Part shown: one piece after another, positions 1 through 5,775 of the stretch
Layout: every line of letters starts with the position of its first letter
How positions within the stretch are numbered: the first letter of the stretch is position 1
From: an uncultured Eubacteriales bacterium
GTDB lineage: Bacteria; Bacillota; Clostridia; Christensenellales; Pumilibacteraceae
Length of the DNA stretch: 10,062 bases
Direction of reading: 5' to 3'
Assembly: GCA_900555875.1 (NCBI GenBank)
Contig: USNB01000034.1
Location: 1 to 10,062, forward strand
Translations under genes and position numbers: made by a program
The notes under the pieces: model-generated
Database searches by the model: none
Told to the model about the DNA's origin: nothing
The model's input: only the letters and a program-made list of their open reading frames with translations

Positions 1-1
1 C

Positions 2-568
2 GACACGGTCATCGGCTGCATCGGAGGCGGCTCTAACTTCGGCGGACTGGTCGCGCCGTTTATGGGCGATAAACTGCAGGGGAAAAATGAGATCGATTTT
101 ATCGGCGTGGAACCTGCCAGTTGTCCTTCGCTCACGCGCGGAAAATACGTCTACGACTTCTGTGACAGTGCCAGGACGACGCCGCTCGCGAAAATGTACA
201 CGCTCGGCTGCGGTTTCATGCCTTCGCCCAATCATGCGGGCGGTCTGCGCTATCACGGCATGAGCCCCGTGCTCTCGCAGCTCTATCACGATAAGTACAT
301 GCGCGCGATATCCTACACCCAGACGCAGGTATTTGAAACGGCAGTTCAGTTCGCGCGTATCGAAGGTACGCTGCCCGCTCCCGAATCCGCTCATGCGATA
401 AGGGGAGCCATCGACGCCGCCCTCGAATGCAAGCGCACTGGCGAAAAGAAAGTCATCGTTTTCGGTCTTACCGGCACGGGCTATTTCGATATGAAGGCAT
501 ACGACGAATATCTCAACGGCAGGATGACGGATTATATCCCCACCGACGAGGAGATAGCAGGTAAGTAA
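2..568 (+). CDS. trpB: Tryptophan synthase beta chain, TrpB2 type (3' part only)
   Basis: The 5' end lies outside the window; 188 residues and the stop are visible. TrpB condenses indole with L-serine using pyridoxal phosphate, the last step of tryptophan synthesis. The visible part opens with a glycine-rich GGGSNFGG loop (about residues 9-16 of the fragment), the usual PLP phosphate-binding loop of the family. The following GxEPASCPSLTRGKYVYD and PSPNHAGGLRYHGMSP stretches are typical of the TrpB2 subfamily, the roughly 450-residue tryptophan synthase beta-like proteins that often occur without a neighbouring trpA. The C-terminal GTGYFDMKAYDEYL is also family-like. The lysine that binds PLP would lie upstream and is not visible. 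No terminator is seen directly after the stop. Confidence 0.93.
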   Translation, partial: DTVIGCIGGGSNFGGLVAPFMGDKLQGKNEIDFIGVEPASCPSLTRGKYVYDFCDSARTTPLAKMYTLGCGFMPSPNHAGGLRYHGMSPVLSQLYHDKYMRAISYTQTQVFETAVQFARIEGTLPAPESAHAIRGAIDAALECKRTGEKKVIVFGLTGTGYFDMKAYDEYLNGRMTDYIPTDEEIAGK

Positions 569-754
569 AGTATAATATGTTCCGCGCTTTGCACGGCACG
601 AGTATAAGTCTTTCCTTTTCGGGCATTGAGACGGAAAGCAGGCTGCCCTTGCTTTCGCTCGCAGATCATATGACGCGCACCGAACGGTACGGTCGGAATG
701 AGCCGAAGTCTCATATGCTCGCGGCGGTGTTCATATCCTTTCGGGATCGAAGGT
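569..754. other. Intergenic stretch with possible RNA secondary structure
   Basis: No convincing gene is seen between the trpB stop and the promoter of the Rrf2 gene. The stretch holds a hairpin at 634-656 (GAAAGCAGG pairing with CCTTGCTTTC with one bulged T). It also holds a second inverted repeat, CATATGA at 667-673 and TCATATG at 711-717, enclosing smaller self-complementary segments. There is no T-run, so these are not a standard terminator. Whether the region is a structured leader, an RNA gene or decayed sequence cannot be told from one copy. Confidence 0.25.
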
Positions 755-783
755 TTGACTGTTTCAGAATAATATAGTATAAT
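755..783 (+). promoter_or_regulatory. Sigma-70-type promoter of the Rrf2 gene
   Basis: TTGACT at 755-760 and a perfect TATAAT at 778-783 are separated by 17 bp. Transcription should start near 790. This puts the ATG at 785 upstream of the transcript and supports the start at 812. A half-site like those before the next operon (ATACAAC, 792-798) lies just downstream, which could allow weak autoregulation. Confidence 0.85.
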
Positions 784-811
784 CATGCGGAATACAACGA
801 GGGAGGCGTCG

Positions 812-1237
812 ATGAAGATAACATCGAGATTCACTGTAGCGGTGCATACTCTGCTGTGCATATATCGTTTCGGCAGCTCTGAAAAGGTCACGTCCGAATT
901 CATCGCGGCAAGCGTCGGCGTGAATCCGGTCATAATCCGCAGAACGCTGTCGTCCCTCAAGGCAGCCGGCATGGTGGACGTAAAAGCTGGCAGCGGCGGC
1001 GCGAGCATCGTATGCGACTTCGGCAAGACCACGTTATACGACGTGCTCGTAGCTGTCGACGGCGCAAACGGCGAGATGTTCCGTTTCCATGACGCGCCTA
1101 ATCCCGCGTGTCCCGTCGGCAGGAACATACATGCCGTGCTCGACGGCAGGTTATCCGCCGCACGCGCGGCGTTCGACGCCGAACTTAAAAAAGTAACGCT
1201 TCGCGAGCTTGCGTCCGAAATGGACGACCTCGCCTGA
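812..1237 (+). CDS. Rrf2-family transcriptional regulator (YwnA-like)
   Basis: 141-residue winged-helix regulator. Residues 2-65 match the Rrf2 DNA-binding domain, with the hallmark recognition segment GVNPVIIRRTLSSLKAAGMV at 36-55 followed by the wing G-SGGA. The three clustered cysteines that hold the Fe-S cluster in IscR and NsrR are absent; the cysteines are at 16, 68 and 100. Cys100, in the ACPVGRNI segment, is typical of the YwnA-like branch and may sense redox state or electrophiles (inference). The start at 812 has a GGGAGG site 5 nt upstream; the in-frame ATG at 785 is upstream of the expected transcription start. In Bacillus subtilis ywnA neighbours ywnB, and here the next gene is YwnB-like, so this protein is the best candidate to bind the paired operators at 1344-1408. 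Confidence 0.93.
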   Translation: MKITSRFTVAVHTLLCIYRFGSSEKVTSEFIAASVGVNPVIIRRTLSSLKAAGMVDVKAGSGGASIVCDFGKTTLYDVLVAVDGANGEMFRFHDAPNPACPVGRNIHAVLDGRLSAARAAFDAELKKVTLRELASEMDDLA

Positions 1238-1240
1238 AAG

Positions 1241-1276
1241 AGACCCGTCCTCCTCGTGAGCGGCGGGTCTTTTTTT
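1241..1276 (+). terminator. Intrinsic terminator after the Rrf2 gene
   Basis: AGACCCG at 1241-1247 pairs with CGGGTCT at 1264-1270, extended by about two inner pairs, and is followed by T at 1270-1276. It begins 3 bases after the stop codon. It separates the regulator transcript from the next operon. Confidence 0.9.
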
Positions 1277-1287
1277 GCATGGCGTTT

Positions 1288-1317
1288 TATCCGCGACTCT
1301 GTTTTCAGGCGCGGATA
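1288..1317. repeat. Inverted repeat TATCCGCG-N14-CGCGGATA
   Basis: Perfect 8-bp arms at 1288-1295 and 1310-1317 with a 14-base loop, between the Rrf2 terminator and the operon promoter. A T-run at 1328-1334 is 10 bases beyond the stem, too far for a standard terminator. It may be a separate protein-binding site; its role is unknown. Confidence 0.5.
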
Positions 1318-1343
1318 CCCGGAAAAATTTTTTTGAAAATTTC

Positions 1344-1366
1344 GTTGTAACGTTTGACATTACAAC
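1344..1366. promoter_or_regulatory. Operator 1, GTTGTAA-N9-TTACAAC, over the -35 box
   Basis: Perfect inverted repeat: left arm 1344-1350, right arm 1360-1366, 9-bp spacer. The -35 hexamer TTGACA (1354-1359) lies in the spacer, so a bound protein would block RNA polymerase. The arms and spacing are identical to operator 2, so one dimeric regulator, most likely the adjacent Rrf2 protein, should bind both. The repeat is seen directly; the binding protein is inferred. Confidence 0.85.
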
Positions 1367-1382
1367 TGAAGGATGTTATACT
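1354..1382 (+). promoter_or_regulatory. Promoter of the oxidoreductase-macrodomain-sirtuin operon
   Basis: Perfect TTGACA at 1354-1359, 17-bp spacer, TATACT at 1377-1382. Transcription is expected to start near 1389, inside operator 2. This is a strong promoter flanked by two operators, the usual arrangement for tight repression. Confidence 0.92.
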
Positions 1383-1385
1383 CTC

Positions 1386-1408
1386 GTTGTAATCAAAAAG
1401 GTTACAAC
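1386..1408. promoter_or_regulatory. Operator 2, GTTGTAA-N9-TTACAAC, over the transcription start
   Basis: Perfect inverted repeat: left arm 1386-1392, right arm 1402-1408, again with a 9-bp spacer. The centre-to-centre distance to operator 1 is 42 bp, about four helical turns, so two dimers would sit on the same face of the DNA and could bind cooperatively. Confidence 0.85.
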
Positions 1409-1434
1409 AAAATATTTTTCGGGAGGACTGCATT

Positions 1435-2073
1435 ATGAAAAAGCTGGCTGTGGTATGTGCGGCAGGCAAGGAGGGAAGGCTTCTCGTCGGTGAAGCGTTG
1501 TCTCGCGGGTATGAGGTCACGGGATTCGTGCGCAAGCCGGGCGATGAGGTGGACGCGAGGGCTAAGAAGAAAATCAAAGATCTTTTCGATCTGACCAAAG
1601 ACGATCTCAAGGGATTCGACGTCGTCATAGACGCTTTCGGCGCATGGACGCCGGAGACGCTTCCGCTGCACAAGACGTCGCTCATGCATCTGTGCGACGT
1701 GCTCGGCGGAACGGACGCGCGTCTGCTCGTGGTCGGAGGAGCAGGCAGCGTGTATGTGGACAAGGATCATAAAGTGCAGGTAAAGGATCTCGAAACGTTC
1801 CCCGATGCGTTCAAGCCGCTGGCAAGCAACATGAGCGAGGCGCTGGATATGCTGCGCAAGCGCGACGACGTTAAGTGGACATATCTTTCGCCGGCTGCCG
1901 ATTTCCGCGCGGACGGCGAGCGCACGGGCAGATATATCGCGGGCGGAGAGGAGTATACCGTGAACGAGAGAGGCGAAAGCGTGATAAGTTATGCGGATTA
2001 CGCCGTCGCGATGATAGACGAGGCGGAGAACGCAAAGCACGTACGCGAGCGCTTCTGCGTTGTCGAAGCGTAA
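1435..2073 (+). CDS. NAD(P)-binding Rossmann oxidoreductase, YwnB/NmrA-like
   Basis: 212 residues, close to the length of B. subtilis YwnB-type proteins. The N-terminus forms a first beta strand and dinucleotide-binding turn, AVVCAAGKEGRLL (5-17), a variant of the GATGxxG loop with the first glycine replaced. It is followed by GYEVTGFVRKP, where the arginine suits NADP(H) binding. FDVVIDAFGAW (62-72) and LLVVGGAGSVY are the next core strands. The family belongs to atypical short-chain dehydrogenases; the substrate is unknown, but such proteins often act on quinones, flavins or reactive carbonyls. A GGGAGG site lies 8 nt before the ATG. It is the first gene of an operon behind the double operator, 24 bp before the macrodomain gene. 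Confidence 0.88.
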   Translation: MKKLAVVCAAGKEGRLLVGEALSRGYEVTGFVRKPGDEVDARAKKKIKDLFDLTKDDLKGFDVVIDAFGAWTPETLPLHKTSLMHLCDVLGGTDARLLVVGGAGSVYVDKDHKVQVKDLETFPDAFKPLASNMSEALDMLRKRDDVKWTYLSPAADFRADGERTGRYIAGGEEYTVNERGESVISYADYAVAMIDEAENAKHVRERFCVVEA

Positions 2074-2097
2074 ATAAAATGAGAGGAGGCGCATTGC

Positions 2098-2862
2098 ATG
2101 GACGCGGAAAAGATGTTGGATGAGCTTATCGGCGAATTGTGCGCGGAGCGCGGCGAGCCCGTGCCCTGGCTGCCGGCGGGCGACAAAGCGAACTGTTTCC
2201 GCGCTCTGTGCAATGTTCGCCCTCCGGCTCCGGTGAGCGAAAAGTTTCTGAAGATTCAGGACGAATATCTGTCCGCCTGTACTGCGGCGCGCGGTACGGT
2301 AAGCGCGGACGATCTCGTGCGAAACGGCAACGTCGCGCTTTGGCGGGGCGATATCACGAGGCTGGAGGCGGACGCCATAGTCAATGCCTGTAACTGCACG
2401 CTCCTCGGCTGTTTTTATCCTTTGCACGGCTGCGTGGACAACGTCATCCATTCGCGCGCAGGCGTACAGGTAAGGCTGGATTGCGCGGCAATGATGAGAG
2501 GAAGATCCGAACTAAGCGGCAGGGTGAGAGTGACGCGTGCGTACAATCTGCCGTGCGGATACATCTTTCACACGGTGGGACCGATAGTACGCGGCGCGGT
2601 AACGGCGGAAAACGAGCGCGATCTTGCGGACTGCTATCTGTCCTGTTTGAGCAAAGCGGACGAGATGGGACTTAAGACGCTGGCGTTCTGCTGCATATCC
2701 ACGGGAGAGTATCGCTTTCCCAACGAGCGGGCGGCGGAGATCGCGACGGATACGGTGCGTTCGTATCTTGCAGGTACGGGCAGTCCGCTGCGGGTGATAT
2801 TTGACGTTTTCGAGGAGAAAGATCATGACATTTATGAAAAACTGCTCGCCGAAGACAGATAA
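2098..2862 (+). CDS. Zinc-dependent macrodomain, protein ADP-ribose hydrolase
   Basis: 254 residues, near the 260-270 usual for the SirTM-linked class. An N-terminal helical region (about 1-75) precedes the macrodomain, which starts at VALWRGDITRLEADAIVNAC (79-98). The class-defining motif GCFYPLHGCVDNVIH is at 104-118; Cys105, His110 and Cys112 match the residues that hold the catalytic zinc in staphylococcal and streptococcal homologues. The later HTVGP and CISTGEYRFP segments are the other ADP-ribose-binding loops. The enzyme removes ADP-ribose from proteins and is expected to reverse the work of the sirtuin next door. GAGAGGAGG lies before the ATG. Its 3' end overlaps the sirtuin gene by 38 bases, indicating coupled translation. 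Confidence 0.95.
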   Translation: MDAEKMLDELIGELCAERGEPVPWLPAGDKANCFRALCNVRPPAPVSEKFLKIQDEYLSACTAARGTVSADDLVRNGNVALWRGDITRLEADAIVNACNCTLLGCFYPLHGCVDNVIHSRAGVQVRLDCAAMMRGRSELSGRVRVTRAYNLPCGYIFHTVGPIVRGAVTAENERDLADCYLSCLSKADEMGLKTLAFCCISTGEYRFPNERAAEIATDTVRSYLAGTGSPLRVIFDVFEEKDHDIYEKLLAEDR

Positions 2863-3691
2863 ATTCCGCGAATGGTTACGTGACGCCGACGCGGTCATTA
2901 TAGGAGCCGGCGCCGGACTTTCGGCGGCTGCGGGATATACGTATTCGGGCGAACGGTTCCGCAGACATTTTGCGGACTTTGAGAAGAGATTCGGCTTTCA
3001 CGATATGTATACGGGAGGCTTTTATCCGTTTCCGGACGAGGAGACGTATTGGGCTTATTGGTCGCGATATATTTCCGTGAATCGCTATGACGGCGGCAGA
3101 AAAGAAGTCTATGCGGATCTCCTTTCTCTCGTAAAGGACAAGGATCATTTCGTCATCACTACCAACGTCGATCATTGTTTTCAGCGCGCGGGCTTCGATA
3201 AAGACAGACTTTTCTATACACAGGGAGATTACGGACTGTTTCAGTGTTCCGTGCCGTGCCGCGAAGTGACGTATGACAACGAAGAGGCGATACGCCGTAT
3301 GGCGGAGGAGCAGCGGGATATGCGCGTACCCACGGAGCTTCTGCCGCGTTGCCCCGTATGCGGGAAACCGTTGATCCCTAACCTGCGCGCCGACGACAGC
3401 TTCGTCGAGGATGAAGGCTGGCACAGGGCGGCGGAACGATACACTGAGTTCCTGCGTACCCGCGTCGGGCGGTGCAGAGTGCTTTTATTCGAGCTGGGAG
3501 TAGGCATGAACACGCCGGACATAATAAAATTCCCGTTCCTGCGCATGACTGCGGAAAACGAAAACACGGGTTATGTATGCGTGAATCTCGGCATGACGTA
3601 TGCGCCTGAAGAGATATCCGGACGTTCATTGTGTTTCGATACGGATATAGCCGCGTTCCTGCGCGCGGTATGCGCGAAAAGAGCCTCGTAA
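2825..3691 (+). CDS. Class M sirtuin (SirTM), candidate protein ADP-ribosyltransferase
   Basis: 288 residues. Sir2 fold motifs in order: NAD-binding GAGAGLSAAAGY (27-38); TTNVDHCF (112-119), in place of the usual TQNID; TQGD (132-135), where Gln133 stands at the position of the catalytic His of deacylating sirtuins; a zinc ribbon with Cys141, Cys145, Cys176 and Cys179; and ELGVGMNTPDII near the C-terminus. The His-to-Gln change and the macrodomain neighbour are hallmarks of SirTM enzymes, which transfer ADP-ribose from NAD+ to proteins instead of deacylating them. ATG at 2825 is chosen because AGGAG sits 7 nt upstream; an ATG at 2801 has no such site and one at 2834 is too far from it. The stop lies in the loop of the terminator hairpin. 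The target protein is unknown. Confidence 0.95.
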   Translation: MTFMKNCSPKTDKFREWLRDADAVIIGAGAGLSAAAGYTYSGERFRRHFADFEKRFGFHDMYTGGFYPFPDEETYWAYWSRYISVNRYDGGRKEVYADLLSLVKDKDHFVITTNVDHCFQRAGFDKDRLFYTQGDYGLFQCSVPCREVTYDNEEAIRRMAEEQRDMRVPTELLPRCPVCGKPLIPNLRADDSFVEDEGWHRAAERYTEFLRTRVGRCRVLLFELGVGMNTPDIIKFPFLRMTAENENTGYVCVNLGMTYAPEEISGRSLCFDTDIAAFLRAVCAKRAS

Positions 3692-3703
3692 AGAGGCTTT
3701 TTT
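3677..3703 (+). terminator. Intrinsic terminator overlapping the end of the sirtuin gene
   Basis: AAAAGAGCCTC (3677-3687) pairs with GAGGCTTTTTT (3693-3703), including one G-T pair, around the loop GTAAA. The sirtuin's last codons form the left arm and its TAA stop (3689-3691) is in the loop. It closes the Rrf2-controlled operon with no room for further genes. Confidence 0.9.
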
Positions 3704-3726
3704 ATGTGCGCCCGAACGGCAAACGG

Positions 3727-3755
3727 TGGACTTTCGGTTAAGGACGTGATATAAT
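3727..3755 (+). promoter_or_regulatory. Promoter of the membrane protein operon
   Basis: TGGACT (3727-3732, 4 of 6 consensus bases), 17-bp spacer, perfect TATAAT (3750-3755). The ATG at 3762 is 6 bases beyond the -10 box, so it should coincide with the first transcribed base. Confidence 0.75.
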
Positions 3756-3761
3756 TACCGC

Positions 3762-4400
3762 ATGACTATCACCGAAAGCATGTTAAAATTCTTTCTCGGA
3801 GGAAGACGGGTCAGGCAGGAGAGCTTTTCTTGCATCGTGTCCGTCGCTGTTGCGGTAGCGGCGAGCGCGGCGGATATCGTGTTCCGTTCTTTCGCGCTCA
3901 CGGGCGCGTTCGAATATGACACTGCGGGATACGGAGCGCTGTTCATTGCGTCCGGAGTCGTGACCGCGGTCGGCGCGCTCGGAACTTCCGCGATACTGCT
4001 CGTCGCGCGGACAGGGAGGATGGGTTCGCTGCCCCTGTCGCTTTCTGTCGGAGTGACTTCCGTCGGATATCTGCTCAATATGCTGTTCGCGTTGCTCGTG
4101 CGAGGCAGCGCGCATATGAGCATAGAGGTGCTGCTCTTCGTATTTTCGCTCGTCGCTCTGCTTGCGATAATACTGACGTCCGTCCGTACCGTGATACCGC
4201 TCAAATCCGCCATAGTGACGGGCGCGATGTGCGTTCTGTCCGTGATCGCCGCGTTCATCCCTTATTTCACCGGGGATTTTTCCATAGCGGAATCGGCGGG
4301 ATGTCTGCCTTTGTCTGCGCTGCTCGGCGCGGCTGCGTTTGCCGTGATATCGCTGTCCGCCGGCGACGACGGAAAGGAGGAAAATTTTGAACGGCAATAA
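3762..4400 (+). CDS. Hypothetical six-helix membrane protein
   Basis: 212 residues, not recognised as a known family. A short charged amphipathic N-terminus (1-22) is followed by about six hydrophobic segments: roughly 23-45, 57-82, 89-112, 118-143, 148-170 and 178-196. A charged tail (GDDGKEENFERQ) ends the protein, probably in the cytoplasm. No catalytic or transport motif is evident. The ATG lies at the predicted transcription start and no ribosome binding site precedes it, so the mRNA appears leaderless; a later start such as ATG 3780 also lacks one. The end overlaps the next membrane protein gene by 14 bases, suggesting coupled translation and a joint function in the membrane. Confidence 0.75.
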   Translation: MTITESMLKFFLGGRRVRQESFSCIVSVAVAVAASAADIVFRSFALTGAFEYDTAGYGALFIASGVVTAVGALGTSAILLVARTGRMGSLPLSLSVGVTSVGYLLNMLFALLVRGSAHMSIEVLLFVFSLVALLAIILTSVRTVIPLKSAIVTGAMCVLSVIAAFIPYFTGDFSIAESAGCLPLSALLGAAAFAVISLSAGDDGKEENFERQ

Positions 4401-4785
4401 CGAAAAGGACAGGGAAGCAGACCGTTCCGGACTTGTCCCCGACGCCGCTCCCGGCGGCGAGGAAGATCCCGAGACGGATAACGGGAAGGATGATCCCGGC
4501 AAAAAGCGCGATCTGTTCGCCGAGTTTCTCAGAAGCCGTGCCGTGCTCATCGTATCGATAGCGGCTTTGCTCATCCCCATTGTTCTGCTCCTGATCGCGG
4601 TATTCCTCGGCGGCACCGTATTCGATAAGGTAGCCGTCGTGTGGGCATGTCTGGCAGCCGTACAATTCGCATATTGGTATAAGCTCGGCAGACGGGTCTC
4701 GCACCTCGTGATGACGATCGTGAGCGGAGTATTTACGCTTGCATTCGTCGCGCTTTACGTTATGGAACTTACGGGCGTTATTTAA
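4387..4785 (+). CDS. Hypothetical membrane protein with acidic N-terminal tail
   Basis: 132 residues starting at TTG, with a strong AAAGGAGG site 6 nt upstream (4373-4380); no ATG start fits. Residues 1-45 are highly charged and probably disordered. Three hydrophobic segments follow: about 53-75, 80-97 and 106-128. No family is recognised. The start lies inside the preceding membrane protein gene, so ribosomes ending there may restart here. The thioesterase gene follows 8 bases after the stop. The pair may form a membrane complex (inference only). Confidence 0.75.
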   Translation: MNGNNEKDREADRSGLVPDAAPGGEEDPETDNGKDDPGKKRDLFAEFLRSRAVLIVSIAALLIPIVLLLIAVFLGGTVFDKVAVVWACLAAVQFAYWYKLGRRVSHLVMTIVSGVFTLAFVALYVMELTGVI

Positions 4786-4793
4786 CCGCGCCG

Positions 4794-5555
4794 ATGCTTC
4801 GTGATATGAACGATTTTCTTGAAACTACGCTTTCAAAGACATTTGAAGTAAGCAGCGACCGCGTGGACTTCAAAGAGCGTTACGATCTCCGCCATCTGAT
4901 GAACGATTTCCACGATATCGCGGGCAAGCAGTCCACGTTATACGGCGTGGACGCGGACGCCATAGGCGGGAAGTATAACGCGATGTGGATAGTCACGCGC
5001 GTGCGCATCGTTTTTTCGGGTTCCATGCCGAGATGGAAGGACACGATAAGCGCGGAGACATATCCGTTACAGCCGGGTATCGTCCGCATGGAGAGGGAAG
5101 CGGTCTTCCGCCGCGGCGACGGCGTGCCGTTTGCGCTCCTCGGTTCCGAGTGGTGCGTGCTCGACAGGGCTACGGGTCGGCCCAAGCGTCCTTCGCAGGT
5201 GGGGTATTCGTCGGATATCCCGCACGGTACTCGCGCCGTGATGACGGATTATACGCCCATGCGTTTCGCTACCGACGAAAGCGATTATGTGTTTTCGCAC
5301 GTTGCGCGCGTCAGCGATCTCGATCTGAACGGACATTTCAACAATGTCGCGTATATAACGCTGGGGTTGGATGCGTTCTCGTCCGCAGAGCTGTCTGCCG
5401 ATATGACGCGCTATGAGATAGCGTTCAAAGCTCAGTGCTACGAGGGCGAAGAACTGCGCGTCTACCGCCGTGCCTCCGAGGACGGCGGCTGGTACGTCTA
5501 CTGCGACAAGCCGGACGGCACCCGCGTATTCGACAGCCTGATACATTTAAAATAA
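4794..5555 (+). CDS. Acyl-ACP thioesterase (FatA/FatB-like)
   Basis: 253 residues with two hotdog domains (about 10-135 and 160-253), the length of bacterial acyl-ACP thioesterases. The enzyme releases fatty acids from acyl carrier protein in the cytoplasm. First-domain signs are ERYDLRHL (28-35) and the SMPRWKDTISAETYP segment (77-91). The second domain carries the family motif DLDLNGHFNNVAYI (175-188), with Asp177, Asn179 and His181 as the usual catalytic residues. By eye, the catalytic Glu position of plant FatB falls on Gln214 (KAQCYEGEE), a possible departure. No clear ribosome binding site precedes ATG 4794 or ATG 4806; the gene starts 8 bases after the upstream stop and may depend on coupling. 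It ends the operon before a terminator. Confidence 0.9.
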   Translation: MLRDMNDFLETTLSKTFEVSSDRVDFKERYDLRHLMNDFHDIAGKQSTLYGVDADAIGGKYNAMWIVTRVRIVFSGSMPRWKDTISAETYPLQPGIVRMEREAVFRRGDGVPFALLGSEWCVLDRATGRPKRPSQVGYSSDIPHGTRAVMTDYTPMRFATDESDYVFSHVARVSDLDLNGHFNNVAYITLGLDAFSSAELSADMTRYEIAFKAQCYEGEELRVYRRASEDGGWYVYCDKPDGTRVFDSLIHLK

Positions 5556-5577
5556 GAGTATCGGAAATAACGGAATG

Positions 5578-5603
5578 AAAGACCTGCCCGCGGCAGGTCT
5601 TTT
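5578..5603 (+). terminator. Intrinsic terminator after the thioesterase gene
   Basis: AAAGACCTGCC (5578-5588) pairs perfectly with GGCAGGTCTTT (5592-5602) around a 3-base loop, ending in TTTT. The T-run is short but the stem is strong. Confidence 0.85.
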
Positions 5604-5676
5604 CGGCGGCGCCGGTATGTGCCTTTTTTACGATCCGATCTTTTGCCCGACGGTAAAGCGGGATCCGCACCCGGTA

Positions 5677-5706
5677 TTGACATTATCCGCTTGCGTGTGT
5701 TATAAT
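5677..5706 (+). promoter_or_regulatory. Promoter of the small hypothetical gene
   Basis: Perfect TTGACA (5677-5682) and perfect TATAAT (5701-5706) with an 18-bp spacer. It gives a leader of about 60 bases before the ATG at 5776. This strong promoter supports the small gene as real. Confidence 0.88.
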
Positions 5707-5775
5707 AAATAGCAACATTTTCATGTATGGAAAGATCTGCGGATCGTACGAAAAAATCGGCTTAAAGGAGCAATA

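Noticed and set aside
785..811. Longer start for the Rrf2 gene at ATG 785
   Set aside because: It lies 1 base after the -10 box, upstream of the expected transcription start, and the extra residues do not belong to the Rrf2 domain.
532..1128. Open frame of 198 codons on the minus strand across trpB, the gap and the Rrf2 gene
   Set aside because: It overlaps two recognised genes in antisense and has no start signals; the part in the gap gives no recognisable domain.
1288..1334. Second terminator after the Rrf2 gene
   Set aside because: The T-run is 10 bases from the stem, and a good terminator already lies at 1241-1276.
1402..2451. Long open frame of 349 codons on the minus strand
   Set aside because: It lies antisense to the YwnB-like and macrodomain genes, which have recognisable motifs, promoter and ribosome binding sites; its translation resembles no protein and is rich in Arg and His, as expected from GC-rich antisense frames.
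3783..4616. Open frame of 277 codons on the minus strand over the membrane protein genes
   Set aside because: Low-complexity charged translation, no ribosome binding site; the plus strand encodes coherent membrane segments with overlapping starts.
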